This document shows positions 24,734 through 34,132 of a stretch of 44,024 nucleotides of DNA, piece after piece; position 1 is the stretch's first letter; each line of letters opens with the position of its first letter. Source of the DNA: Blastopirellula sp. (lineage in GTDB: Bacteria; Planctomycetota; Planctomycetia; Pirellulales; Pirellulaceae); NCBI GenBank assembly GCA_002733575.1, contig NVWB01000162.1, forward strand, positions 1 to 44,024. Direction: 5' to 3'. A program made the position numbers and the translations under genes. A model generated the notes under the pieces. It saw only the letters and a program-made list of their open reading frames with translations. It was not told the origin of the DNA and searched no databases.

Positions 24734-26065
24734 CTACAGACCAGCCAAGGGTGAACTCGCATCGCCAAACTGATCGGCATCTAGGCCCATCCGGTTCATG
24801 ACGGAAAGATAGAGGCTGCACAGTTTTCGCTCGTCGTCACTCTTGTCGAGATAGTCAAGCACACGCCCTGTTTTGATCGTTCCTCCTAAGCTGCCAGAGG
24901 TCAAAAGTGGCACTTTGGAGGAATCGTGTTTGCTGCCAGACCACATGTTATTCACGAACACCAGCAACGAGTTGTCGAGAACGGTCCCTTCTCCTTCGGG
25001 CATTTTATCGAGTCGATCTGTCAGATAGGCGAGTTGGCTACAATAGTAATGCGACACACGTTGCCAGTCTTCCGATCGGTCATCGTGCGATGAAGAGTGA
25101 TGGGCCTTGCGAACATCTAGGAATGGATAGAACAAGCCAGAAATATCGCGGCAAAGTAGCAAGGTTGCAAACCGTGTTTTATCGGTTTGAAATGCGAGTG
25201 CGATGATATCACACATCAATCGCATGTGATCACGAATGTCTTCTGGTAGCCCGTTGTCTGGCCGCTTCATGGTGGCGAGTGACTTACCACTTGATTTAGC
25301 ACGCTCTACGGATTTATCTTGCGCCGCACGCATACGTTCAATCCGTTTTTCCACTTCACGAACACTCGCTAGGTACTCGCCCAGTTTATGTTTATCTGAA
25401 ACGCTTGCTTGACGGCTCAGGCTTTCAGCTTGCTCTTTCACACGATCTAGTACCGACTTATTGCGGAGACTGCCGCGATTGTCGAACAGGCTATCAAATG
25501 CTAACGAAGGATAAATCTCCATCGGCACAGGTGACGTCGCATTTTGCCACGAGATATGAGAACTGTAGGCCATCGAGAAATTGGTTTCGTGATACCCGGT
25601 AATCGGCTGTTCGCAACCAAGTACCATGCTGGAGAGCGCGGTCTCGTTGCCGAGATGTTTGGACAGAATTTGGTCGACACTGGTTCCGCCATATAATTCG
25701 GAACCCTTTTTCAGGGCGGCACCTGACAGAATATTGCCCGTTTGGCCGGGGTGAATACCAACGCCTGTGGCATGTTTGTTGAAGAGCCCGTTGATGACGT
25801 TCAACTTCTCTTTATGCACCTCCATTGGTTGCAGGCTTTTGCTCAGTTCCATTTGCGAACCTGCCCCCTTCGCCCACCAATGTTCAGGGTGAACGCCGCA
25901 GGCCATAAACATAACGGCAAAGCGTTGGGGAAATGGATTTTCTGAATTAGTTGAAGCAGCTTCTAGCCCCCAAACGGGAATGGATTCCAGCCAGGGCAGT
26001 GCCATTGAAACGCCTGCACCTTGGAGAATTGTGCGACGTGATAATTGTCGTTGTAAGTTATTCAT
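24734..26065 (-). CDS. DUF1552 protein with Tat signal
   Basis: This is a 443-residue DUF1552-family protein of unknown biochemical role, almost always found next to DUF1592-type cytochromes in planctomycetes. The N-terminus has a twin-arginine export signal (L-S-R-R-T-I-L-Q-G-A-G then a hydrophobic stretch), implying export in folded state, perhaps with a cofactor. Conserved-looking parts include V-M-F-M-A-C-G-V-H-P-E-H-W-W, H-P-G-Q-T-G-N-I-L-S-G, I-L-S-K-H-L-G-N near residue 130, A-H-H-S-S-S-H-D-D near 325, and L-V-F-V-N-N-M-W-S-G near 385. The His/Asp-rich segments suggest a metal site. It overlaps the upstream DUF1592 gene by 8 bp, so translation is coupled. Confidence 0.88.
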   Translation of the reverse strand: MNNLQRQLSRRTILQGAGVSMALPWLESIPVWGLEAASTNSENPFPQRFAVMFMACGVHPEHWWAKGAGSQMELSKSLQPMEVHKEKLNVINGLFNKHATGVGIHPGQTGNILSGAALKKGSELYGGTSVDQILSKHLGNETALSSMVLGCEQPITGYHETNFSMAYSSHISWQNATSPVPMEIYPSLAFDSLFDNRGSLRNKSVLDRVKEQAESLSRQASVSDKHKLGEYLASVREVEKRIERMRAAQDKSVERAKSSGKSLATMKRPDNGLPEDIRDHMRLMCDIIALAFQTDKTRFATLLLCRDISGLFYPFLDVRKAHHSSSHDDRSEDWQRVSHYYCSQLAYLTDRLDKMPEGEGTVLDNSLLVFVNNMWSGSKHDSSKVPLLTSGSLGGTIKTGRVLDYLDKSDDERKLCSLYLSVMNRMGLDADQFGDASSPLAGL

Positions 26066-28985
26066 GGTTCGCTGACTGCCTGTTGGCTTCGTTTCCGCGT
26101 TTGTTTAAAAACTGAGGGCTGGTGACAATGGACTCAATCAAACAGCCAATTCGGGCATTCTCTTTTTTTAGTCTTTCACGCATGGTTTTTAATAGACTGT
26201 CGTCGCTTGGCAAAAGTGTTCGCCCGAGACCGTATGATAGCAGTTTCTCGCAAAGATTGTCTTGGAATTCATCGATACGGCTTTCGTTCAAATAGCGGCG
26301 CAACCCAGCTAGTCCTTCGCCCAGGCTGCCATCTGGGAATTCAGCGCTGGCATCAACAGGTCGACCACCCAAGTCGAGTTCTCTGAATTCGCCAACAGGG
26401 CCGTATTGTTCAAACACTAGGCCGACTGCATCAAAACGATCATGACAGCCAGCACATGCTTGAATTTGGCGGTGCTTGGCCAGCATCTCACGCAGTGATA
26501 AGTCGCCCAGTTTGCTTTCATCGGCAGGCAGTTCGGGAACTTCAGGCGGGGGTGGTGGAATTTCTTCTCCCAAGATCCGCCGCACAACCCAATAGCCCCG
26601 TTTGACAGGACTGGTGCGTAAGCCGGGTGAATTTTTGGTGAGGAAAACCGACATCGGCAATAAACCACCGCGCCCATACTGGCTTGCATCGTCAATGCGT
26701 GTCCACTCGGTCGAGGTTATACCCGCGTGATCTATACCATAGTGCTGGGCCAATTCTCGATTGACAAATGTATGATTGGCATTCAACAAACTGGTGATGG
26801 AACGATCCTGCTGAAAAACATCGACCAGAAACCGGATCGGCTCTTCAAACATCGCTTGACGCAGTTCATTGGTGAAAGCGGGAAATCGGTCTCGATCCAC
26901 ACTGTTATGATCTTGGAATTGCCGAATGTCTAACCATTGACCACCAAACTCGGTCGCCAGCCCAAACACTCGCGGATCTTGTAGCATTCGTTCTGTTTGC
27001 GCAAGCAGCACATCAGGTTGACTCAATTTACCGGACTCTGCTAGTTGCAAAAGTTCTTGATCAGGCATGCTCGACCACATAAAGTAACTCAAGCGTGATG
27101 CCAGTTCCAAGTTTGTCAAAGGGCGTTCGTTTGTGCGTGCAGCGCCAAGATCGAGTCGATAACTGAAATGGGGTGACATTAAAACCGAAACGACCGTATC
27201 CTGAATCGCCTGTTCATGATTCAACTTATATTCACTTCGTAACTCGTGATAAAAAGCCTTGATGTCTTGCTGTTCAAACTTCGTTAATGGGCGCCGAAAA
27301 GCACGCTGGCAGAACTGAAGCACCGCTGAAAGATGAAGCGGTGCTGCTTTGATCCGTGCTTGTTCAACCCAACGAATCTGGTCATTGATGTTGTGGAAAT
27401 AGTCCTTCGCGGCTTGAATCATCAGGGCATCGCCGGCTTCACGCTTGATTTTGGCCAAGTAAACTTTCGACAACCGCTCGATCATGTCTGCGTTTGCCGC
27501 TGATTTATCTTCAGCACGCGCGAAATCAAAATCAGGGTCTCGGATGAATGTTGAATCGGTACGTTCAAACCACAGAAAGCTCGAATACTGTCGCGTTGGT
27601 GCAGAGGTAATGAAATCGAGTTCTTGCCATAGGCGATCCAAATCACGTTTCTCAGATTCGTCTAAAATTAATTCGTAGAGAGGGGAGTCATCACGATAGT
27701 AGCCCATCATGCTGTGAAATCCGGCACTTAACAATCGCCCTTCTTCTGAATACTTATTGGAGTTGCTTACATAGTCACGCCCTCGTTCGGAAACGTAAAA
27801 AATATTAGGGAAGACTTGGCAAAAATACTCTAATTCGGTTTGATAGAATGCCAAGTCCGCTTTGTCAGTTGGAATATCTAATGGAGTTGTTTTCGTCGTC
27901 AGCAGATCGTGATTAAAAGTTCTACGCTGAGATGCGTATTGTTCGTTTCTCCAAAGCACCAAAGTTTGCGAGCCTTTGTGTACACCAGCTCCGCTAAGAG
28001 TATCAATCTTGGGTTGAAGTTTTAGCCGTAGGTCAACCACATAATCTCGCATCGCTTCGCTGCCTGAACGGGCGGCCTTTTCATCAGAGTCTGGCAATTC
28101 CTGCCAAAGCGTTTGCAATTTAGCGATAGGGCCTACATTATTTTCACGATGTAATAAGTTCCAAACCGTGCGTAAATATTTTGGGCTGATTTTCTGTTTC
28201 GCAGCAACTTCCTGGATTATTGATTGTTGCGAATTGCCAGCAGGTTGTTTTTGGATACTCCAGCAAGCCTGGAAATAATCGGCAAGGTCAGTCGGTTGTT
28301 GTTTGTAGAATTCAACAATTCGATTCACGCAGTATTTGTCTCGGTCGGTATTGGTTACCACGGGATGTGGTGCGAATGTAATGCCGCTTGGAGTAAGCAC
28401 CATGTGTTCGACCACTTGGCGAGATGCCTCTAGATATTTGTTTAATAGAGCAGGCGACATCGAGAGTGATTCGCCTGAGTTGTCAAAACCAGCTTCGTTG
28501 GCAGGGTCAATCGGAAAGGTGGCTGTAGGGCGAATATCGACGCCGGTTAAATCTCGAATTGTATAATTGTATTCTTGGTTGTTCAGCCGTCGAGCGAGTA
28601 CCGGACCAGGATCGCCCGAGTTTTTGTCGGCTTCGTGTTTGCGGACGGCTTGAATCCATTCGATGATTGCTTTCCGCTGCTGTGCCGATGGTTGAACTTC
28701 ACTATCTTCAGGCGGCATTTCATTGGACGAAATACGCTTCAATACGATTTCCCAGATTTGATGGGCCGACGCAATATCTCGAACAGATGAATAGTTGGAT
28801 AAATCGAACTTAGCTTCAGGGTCTTCTGCCCCATGGCATTCCAAACAATATGATTTCAAAAACGGCAACACCGATTGTTGAAACTGAAAGGCCAGCTTCT
28901 CGTCATCTGGATCATTGGCCAGACAAGGGAAAGCTTGCAAGCCGAGAATAAGGGTGACAGTCAAAATCAGATAGTTACGGAGCAC
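26058..28985 (-). CDS. DUF1592-type multidomain cytochrome
   Basis: This is a 975-residue exported protein with the planctomycete domain series PSCyt1-like cytochrome, DUF1587, (DUF1595), DUF1592, DUF1588, DUF1585. The signal peptide ends near C-L-A-N. The N-terminal heme site is C-L-E-C-H (residues 47-51), with M-P-P-E-D-S as the expected following motif. R-R-L-N-N-Q-E-Y-N-Y-T-I-R-D-L-T-G marks DUF1587; L-A-S-R-L-S-Y-F-M-W-S-S-M-P-D lies in DUF1592; C-A-G-C-H with D-R-F-D-A-V-G-L near residue 842 closes DUF1588; L-L-S-Y-G-L-G-R-T-L is DUF1585. The biological role of these proteins is unsettled; a surface redox function on polysaccharides is commonly supposed. It precedes and overlaps its DUF1552 partner. 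Confidence 0.88.
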   Translation of the reverse strand: MLRNYLILTVTLILGLQAFPCLANDPDDEKLAFQFQQSVLPFLKSYCLECHGAEDPEAKFDLSNYSSVRDIASAHQIWEIVLKRISSNEMPPEDSEVQPSAQQRKAIIEWIQAVRKHEADKNSGDPGPVLARRLNNQEYNYTIRDLTGVDIRPTATFPIDPANEAGFDNSGESLSMSPALLNKYLEASRQVVEHMVLTPSGITFAPHPVVTNTDRDKYCVNRIVEFYKQQPTDLADYFQACWSIQKQPAGNSQQSIIQEVAAKQKISPKYLRTVWNLLHRENNVGPIAKLQTLWQELPDSDEKAARSGSEAMRDYVVDLRLKLQPKIDTLSGAGVHKGSQTLVLWRNEQYASQRRTFNHDLLTTKTTPLDIPTDKADLAFYQTELEYFCQVFPNIFYVSERGRDYVSNSNKYSEEGRLLSAGFHSMMGYYRDDSPLYELILDESEKRDLDRLWQELDFITSAPTRQYSSFLWFERTDSTFIRDPDFDFARAEDKSAANADMIERLSKVYLAKIKREAGDALMIQAAKDYFHNINDQIRWVEQARIKAAPLHLSAVLQFCQRAFRRPLTKFEQQDIKAFYHELRSEYKLNHEQAIQDTVVSVLMSPHFSYRLDLGAARTNERPLTNLELASRLSYFMWSSMPDQELLQLAESGKLSQPDVLLAQTERMLQDPRVFGLATEFGGQWLDIRQFQDHNSVDRDRFPAFTNELRQAMFEEPIRFLVDVFQQDRSITSLLNANHTFVNRELAQHYGIDHAGITSTEWTRIDDASQYGRGGLLPMSVFLTKNSPGLRTSPVKRGYWVVRRILGEEIPPPPPEVPELPADESKLGDLSLREMLAKHRQIQACAGCHDRFDAVGLVFEQYGPVGEFRELDLGGRPVDASAEFPDGSLGEGLAGLRRYLNESRIDEFQDNLCEKLLSYGLGRTLLPSDDSLLKTMRERLKKENARIGCLIESIVTSPQFLNKRGNEANRQSANHE

Positions 28986-29113
28986 GATAGTCTACTCTTC
29001 GACTCGGAATAGGCGGGACTTATGAAAGGAGGCGGGAATAGACTAATTGTAATGAAAATCAACTGAAAATGCAATTTTGATTTGAAGCTCGGATATTAAC
29101 CAATATTGGACAA

Positions 29114-32083
29114 TCACTCAGAACTCTGGACAAAACTATCGCTCAGAATCACCTGTTTGATGATTGATTTGAGTTTGAAATTATCTTTTTGAGTGCTATT
29201 CACAATATCTTCCACCGTAATGGAGTCTGCTGCGGTAAGTTCTCTGGATAAGGCAAAACGAAGCAAATGACTGGTAAAGGCCTTTGCAAAACGAACATCC
29301 TCTTTGACCAGGGATTCTTTAAATTCAACAATGCCTTTGAACTCGTATTTTTTCATCAGCGTACCAGAAGAGTCAACGTCTCTGCCATTCTCGTATTTGT
29401 CACGCCATTGGCCGATGACATCAAAGTTTTCCAGTGCAAAGCCCAAGGGATCGAGCCGCGCATGACAACCGGCACAATCAGGGTTCTCACGATGTTGTGC
29501 AAATTTTTCCCGGATCGTCAACTTGTTCGAAGTCTGTTCCTCGTTCAACGGCGGAACATTATTGGGTGGCGGCGGTGGAGGATCGTTGAACAGCACTTCA
29601 ATCACCCAAGATCCGCGAGCAATCGGCAGCGTTCTTTTAGGCGAAGAGGTCATGGTCAAAACGGCCGCATTGGTCATCACACCACCATAACGAGGATCGC
29701 TCGTCGGAACGCGGCTAAACGATCTTGATCTTGATAATTGACGCACTTCGTTATCGCGTTGTTTTTGTCGATCTTGGGCAAGTTGCTCTAGATTGGGAAC
29801 TGGCGTTGCTGCCAAAGCCGTTTCAGAATCTTGAATGGAATTCTCTAACGCTATTTTTTTATCTCGCTGATCTGGATTTAATTCGTTGACAACATCCGCA
29901 TCAGAAACGTATAAGTAGTCGCCACTCGATGAAGTTGCGACTTCATCTGGCGTTAGGGCACGGTCATATAATCGAGCTTTGTCTAGTGTCATTGCCAGGT
30001 TCCTATTTCCACCACCCGGCAAATGGCGAAGACCAAAGATGACAGAAGTTGTATCTTTGGGGAAAGTTACCGAACCTTTTTGATAAGGTTCACTGTACGG
30101 CTTGCCATTGCGATACAACAGCGTGGTTCCATCTTCTTGATAAACCATCACCAAATGGAGCATTTCATTGGCAACCGTTTCAGGTGCGGAGTCTTTGAAG
30201 GGCACTGTGCGAGAGTGCCCGTTGCTGCCAGACATCCAATGTCTGTGAACAATTTCTCCATAGACAATTGACTCAAACAAACCACCAGCTTGAAGGGTCA
30301 TGGCACCGCCGCCAATCTGTTCCACGTTGTGTAGTTTAAACCAGACTTCAAATGTTTTTGCTTTTAATTCAATCGGTAAGTTTTTTGATTGCAGGTAGGC
30401 TTCGTTGAGAACCACCATGCCGTCTTGGTAGGAAATATCGCCATGAGCGGTTAACTCCAATGACGAGATCGAGTCTTTTAGATTTCCGTCAAAATCCCAA
30501 GCTGCATACGGTTTTAAATCAACCGGTTTTTTGGGGGATGTGTCTTTGAGGCGGGCAGCTAGTATTTTCTCTTTCACGGGATCAACAAGAGCGGCAAGTT
30601 CCTGTTGTGACTCCTCAATTGTGGTCTTTAATAAACTTCGCTGTTGAATAATTTCAGTGATGTGTTTACGATCCGCCTCGACAGCCTTTTCTTCATCCGC
30701 CTTTGCGTTTGGGTTGCCTGAATACCATTTTTTTAGGTATTCGCTTTGATAGCTAAATCCTGGTGCAATCAGGTCAATAATGGGTCGGTTCTCTACAAAA
30801 ACAGTATCAAACAACAGTAGCGGTTCAAGTACCATTTGTAAGCTTGCAGGATTTTTCTTGTCTAGGCTAAACTGTCGAAACTTCTGAGGATCAGGTTTCG
30901 CTCCCAGAAGTAATTGAAGGTGTAACCATTGCGAAGGAAAACTGTCTAAAAATCGCTCGGATTTTTCAGAGGCAAGCATTCGGTCAATGGTCGTTTCCAG
31001 TACATCTTGTTGTGAAAGCGTGCCGTTTTTCGCCAAGGAGAGAAGCTCGGCATCAGGCAAACTTCCCCAAAGAAAGAAGGATAGATCCGATGCAAGATCG
31101 TAATCCGTGCTTTGGACGTCAGTCGCTTTATATCGATAAAGAAACAGCGGTGAAGAGAGCACGGCGGACGCCCCTTTTTTCATGCTATCAGTAAAGGAAA
31201 GTCCTTGGTTGACCTTACTCAGTACATAATCGGAATATCGATTCAAAGTCGCATCGTCTACGGGGCTGCGAAATGCTTGTTCTAGAAACGGTTTCAATCG
31301 TCGATTGATTTCTTCTTTTGTTTGCTTGCCTGCTCCTGGATCACTGAAGAACTCATTCCAAATTCCGCAGTTCTGTTCGTTGAAATCAGGGCTATTGAGA
31401 ATAGATACACTCAGTTTTAAAAATGAGTCGAGAAGAATCGGCGAGAGTGATAAGTGATCGGCCTGGTTATCAAACCCATGTTCGGCGCGAAGGTCTTGAG
31501 GAAAGGATTCCACATTCTGAAAACCACCTTTGCCCAATAACGATTGGCATGAGACATTGACTTTGGCAGGCATTTTTCCTGAGTTCTTTTGAAGATAATT
31601 CCCATGCCGGGTCATCAGCTTTTCTGGCAGATAAAAAATATCTTTGTTTAATTCAAACAGATCTTTGATCGCATAATTATATTGAAAACGATTTAATCTT
31701 CTTGCGGGAACTTTTTGGATGTTTTTTCCAGCGGTTGACTTGCGAAGTAGAATTTTCAGATCAGCGATGAGTTTCGATTTACGTTCGGTCTTCAACTGAA
31801 GTTCATCTTCAGGCGGCATGTCATTTGCCTCTAGAACTTCAATCACATTCTGTATCATCTCTGGCTGATCAGTAAAGTGATCCAGGGTTGTAAGTTCAAG
31901 CAGATTAATCTCTCCCTTGACGTCATCGCTCTCTTTGCCGTGACATTTGATGCAATGCGATTTGAAAATTGGTTGAATCAAGTCCTGGAAACTATCGGCA
32001 GCATTCAACTCTGTTGTCACAAACAACAATAGAAGGGCTGTTGAAAGAATGATCGAGCGTGTTGTTATCGAAGCTTTATTCAC
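29114..32083 (-). CDS. DUF1592-type cytochrome with LamG insertion
   Basis: This is a second DUF1592-type protein, 989 residues. A signal peptide is followed by heme site C-I-K-C-H near residue 44, [22 protein letters not shown] (DUF1587), [15 protein letters not shown] (DUF1592), and a second C-A-G-C-H with A-R-L-D-P-L-G-F-A near 840 (DUF1588), ending with DUF1585. Unlike its neighbour at 26058-28985 it carries a LamG/concanavalin-type domain at about residues 520-715 ([13 protein letters not shown], then M-L-H-L-V-M-V-Y, then [10 protein letters not shown]), placed between DUF1592 and DUF1588 and bordered by Lys/Glu-rich helical linkers. The LamG part probably binds glycan. Its own DUF1552 partner lies 72 bp upstream. 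Confidence 0.87.
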   Translation of the reverse strand: MNKASITTRSIILSTALLLLFVTTELNAADSFQDLIQPIFKSHCIKCHGKESDDVKGEINLLELTTLDHFTDQPEMIQNVIEVLEANDMPPEDELQLKTERKSKLIADLKILLRKSTAGKNIQKVPARRLNRFQYNYAIKDLFELNKDIFYLPEKLMTRHGNYLQKNSGKMPAKVNVSCQSLLGKGGFQNVESFPQDLRAEHGFDNQADHLSLSPILLDSFLKLSVSILNSPDFNEQNCGIWNEFFSDPGAGKQTKEEINRRLKPFLEQAFRSPVDDATLNRYSDYVLSKVNQGLSFTDSMKKGASAVLSSPLFLYRYKATDVQSTDYDLASDLSFFLWGSLPDAELLSLAKNGTLSQQDVLETTIDRMLASEKSERFLDSFPSQWLHLQLLLGAKPDPQKFRQFSLDKKNPASLQMVLEPLLLFDTVFVENRPIIDLIAPGFSYQSEYLKKWYSGNPNAKADEEKAVEADRKHITEIIQQRSLLKTTIEESQQELAALVDPVKEKILAARLKDTSPKKPVDLKPYAAWDFDGNLKDSISSLELTAHGDISYQDGMVVLNEAYLQSKNLPIELKAKTFEVWFKLHNVEQIGGGAMTLQAGGLFESIVYGEIVHRHWMSGSNGHSRTVPFKDSAPETVANEMLHLVMVYQEDGTTLLYRNGKPYSEPYQKGSVTFPKDTTSVIFGLRHLPGGGNRNLAMTLDKARLYDRALTPDEVATSSSGDYLYVSDADVVNELNPDQRDKKIALENSIQDSETALAATPVPNLEQLAQDRQKQRDNEVRQLSRSRSFSRVPTSDPRYGGVMTNAAVLTMTSSPKRTLPIARGSWVIEVLFNDPPPPPPNNVPPLNEEQTSNKLTIREKFAQHRENPDCAGCHARLDPLGFALENFDVIGQWRDKYENGRDVDSSGTLMKKYEFKGIVEFKESLVKEDVRFAKAFTSHLLRFALSRELTAADSITVEDIVNSTQKDNFKLKSIIKQVILSDSFVQSSE

Positions 32084-32155
32084 GGATACACCAATGTGTC
32101 GTCAGTTAAGGAGGGTTGATCAGGAGGGCATTTACAGTATTGTCTATCTCTAACT

Positions 32156-33514
32156 CTAGGTCATAAGTTCCGAAATCGTTCCGGTGCTGTCAGCATATTG
32201 GTCGATCTCTAGGCCCATCAGTTGAGCAATGGTGAGCCACATATTGGAGTTTAGTGTGCCAGACTTGCATTTGATAAATCGCCCTTGCTTGATTTGTCCT
32301 TGAGCTTTCCCAGCAACGATCAGTGGCAAATCAAAGTATTGATGAGTAGCACCATCTCCGAGACCTGCTCCATAGGTGATAATTGAGTTATCAAACATGG
32401 AAGTTCCATCGGACTCTTTGATTTCTTTCATTCTTGAGATGACATACGAATACTGCTGCATGTGGAAGATGTCGATCTTTTGCAGCTCTTTATAACCTTC
32501 CCCTTTTTGATTATGGGTCATGTTATGATGCTGCACGGGTTTGTCGAACACTCCTTCGTAAGAGAGCGGAGCGTCCCAGCGCTCAGGTCCGATCATAAAT
32601 GTACTGACATTGGTGATACCCATCTGTAAAGCCAACAGCATCAGATCTCCCATCAGTTGGATGTACTCACCCCGTGGCAAATCGGCATCGGTGGGTTCTT
32701 TGATATGAGAAGCTTTGAGATTGTTTTGCAGCTTGGCGATTCTTTTTTCAATACCACGAATGGCCTGCATGAATTCACCAAAGGTTTCACGATCATCGCG
32801 GCCCAGTTTCTTCTCCAAGGTCTTCGCATCTGCCAGCATCAGGTCGGTAACATCGGTGACATGGTCGCGGTAATCGTCAGCCATGAAAAGACGATTGTAG
32901 AGTTTCTTAGGGTCTTTAATCGATGGGGCAAACTTGCCATCACCGTACCATGAGATATTATCGAACTCTGGCGACTCTTTGGGGTTCTTGTACCCGTTGC
33001 AACTGATTTCCAATGTTTTAAATGTGGTCGTATGCCCCACATGATCACCAATAACATGATCCAATGTTCGCCCATTGGGATGACGCATGCCTAGCTCTTC
33101 TGCCTGCACAGGCGAGATGCTGGTTAGATAGCAAGAGCTACCTTGCGCATGAACATCTTGTCCATTCTGATAGGTCCGATCCATTCCGGTGACCAAGGTA
33201 ATGTCGTTGATGTTTTTGGCCAGTGGGGCCATGGTGGAAGTGAGTTCTAAATCGTAAATCCCAGCCTCGTTGAGAGTCCTCACTTCATTTTTGGTTTTAT
33301 CCGCATTAAAGCCCCCGACAAAACCAGGCAACTCTCCATTCTCTTCACCCGGGAAAAAACAACGGCGCACCAATCCATTGGGCACATACATCATCACCAA
33401 TTTCTTGGATGGTTTATTTGCATCGCCTTGAATGCCACCAGCCAATGAAGGCAAACATGGTAGCGCAAGAGCAGCACCATTGGCTAACAGAAATTGTCTT
33501 CGTGATAGACTCAT
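32156..33514 (-). CDS. DUF1552 protein with Tat signal
   Basis: This is a 452-residue DUF1552-family protein with a twin-arginine signal (M-S-L-S-R-R-Q-F-L-L-A-N-G then hydrophobic Ala/Leu). It has the family landmarks V-M-M-Y-V-P-N-G, D-H-V-I-G-D-H-V-G-H, R-Q... replaced here by D-D-R-E-T-F-G-E-F, and H-H-N-M-T-H-N near residue 335, followed by I-T-Y-G-A-G-L-G-D-G. It is clearly diverged from the DUF1552 protein at 24734-26065, so the two DUF1592/DUF1552 pairs are old paralogues rather than a recent duplication. Here the DUF1552 gene is upstream of its cytochrome partner (gap 72 bp), the reverse of the other pair. Confidence 0.87.
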   Translation of the reverse strand: MSLSRRQFLLANGAALALPCLPSLAGGIQGDANKPSKKLVMMYVPNGLVRRCFFPGEENGELPGFVGGFNADKTKNEVRTLNEAGIYDLELTSTMAPLAKNINDITLVTGMDRTYQNGQDVHAQGSSCYLTSISPVQAEELGMRHPNGRTLDHVIGDHVGHTTTFKTLEISCNGYKNPKESPEFDNISWYGDGKFAPSIKDPKKLYNRLFMADDYRDHVTDVTDLMLADAKTLEKKLGRDDRETFGEFMQAIRGIEKRIAKLQNNLKASHIKEPTDADLPRGEYIQLMGDLMLLALQMGITNVSTFMIGPERWDAPLSYEGVFDKPVQHHNMTHNQKGEGYKELQKIDIFHMQQYSYVISRMKEIKESDGTSMFDNSIITYGAGLGDGATHQYFDLPLIVAGKAQGQIKQGRFIKCKSGTLNSNMWLTIAQLMGLEIDQYADSTGTISELMT

Positions 33515-33773
33515 AGCACCCTAATCCGTTTAATTGAGAAACAATGGGTTGAGGTTCATTATATTTGCAAAGAATGACTGCCATAGAGATTATGTAGTCA
33601 AAAGAGCAATTAGGCGGGATTTCACTTATGAAAGCGATTTCAATATAGAATATGCTAATTGATCGGGTTTGTCAACCTATTTTGGTTGGCCAGATTTACG
33701 TTATTGGGCCCACGAATGCACTTAGAGCATTTCTAAAGTCAGCATGCCGAAATCTGTTGAATGATTAAACCGG

Positions 33774-33807
33774 GTAGCCGCGATAGCTCGGCTATCGGGG
33801 CGGCGCA
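33774..33807. repeat. REP-like palindrome with GTAG head
   Basis: GTAG (33774-33777) is followed by CGATAGC (33781-33787), loop TCG, then GCTATCG (33791-33797) and GGGCGGCGCA. The element at 101-140 has the same order (GTAGCC, stem, loop with TCG, stem, GG-TCGGCGCA) but different stem bases that still pair, so the pairing is conserved rather than the sequence. The copy ends directly at the stop codon of the minus-strand gene at 33808. The remaining gap 33515-33773 holds nothing I can identify beyond promoter space for the DUF1552 gene. Confidence 0.6.
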
Positions 33808-34092
33808 TTACCGATTCTGCAAATAGTAAACAATTACTGGTAAGCCAATTAAGAAGACCCAGCCTAGAAAAGTGGCGAAAATCGGCGGAGTATCAAAATC
33901 AAAGCCTCCTCCAAATATCTGTCCAGCTATCACGTCAACGTGCTCAGGAAACCAAATCAGCACTAGAGGCAATAAGAGATACCCGCACATAAATAAGTGT
34001 GGAATCTCAAAGCTACCGTCTGAGACAACCGCTGAAATCACATAACCGATAGCAATCAGAAGACTGATGATTTTTCCGATTGTGATTTCCAT
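33808..34092 (-). CDS. Small membrane protein, unknown
   Basis: This is a 94-residue protein with three hydrophobic helices (about residues 5-22, 32-48 and 70-90) joined by short polar loops, so an integral membrane protein. The loop F-G-G-G-F-D-F-D-T-P-P between helices 2 and 3 is the only distinctive part. No family is recognised. The gene follows the sulfatase at 34133-35560 by 40 bp on the same strand and may be cotranscribed with it. A REP-like hairpin starts immediately after the stop codon and may stabilise the transcript end. Confidence 0.55.
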   Translation of the reverse strand: MEITIGKIISLLIAIGYVISAVVSDGSFEIPHLFMCGYLLLPLVLIWFPEHVDVIAGQIFGGGFDFDTPPIFATFLGWVFLIGLPVIVYYLQNR

Positions 34093-34132
34093 TGATTCCT
34101 CAAGACCTCTGATTCGATTTAATTACTAAAGT

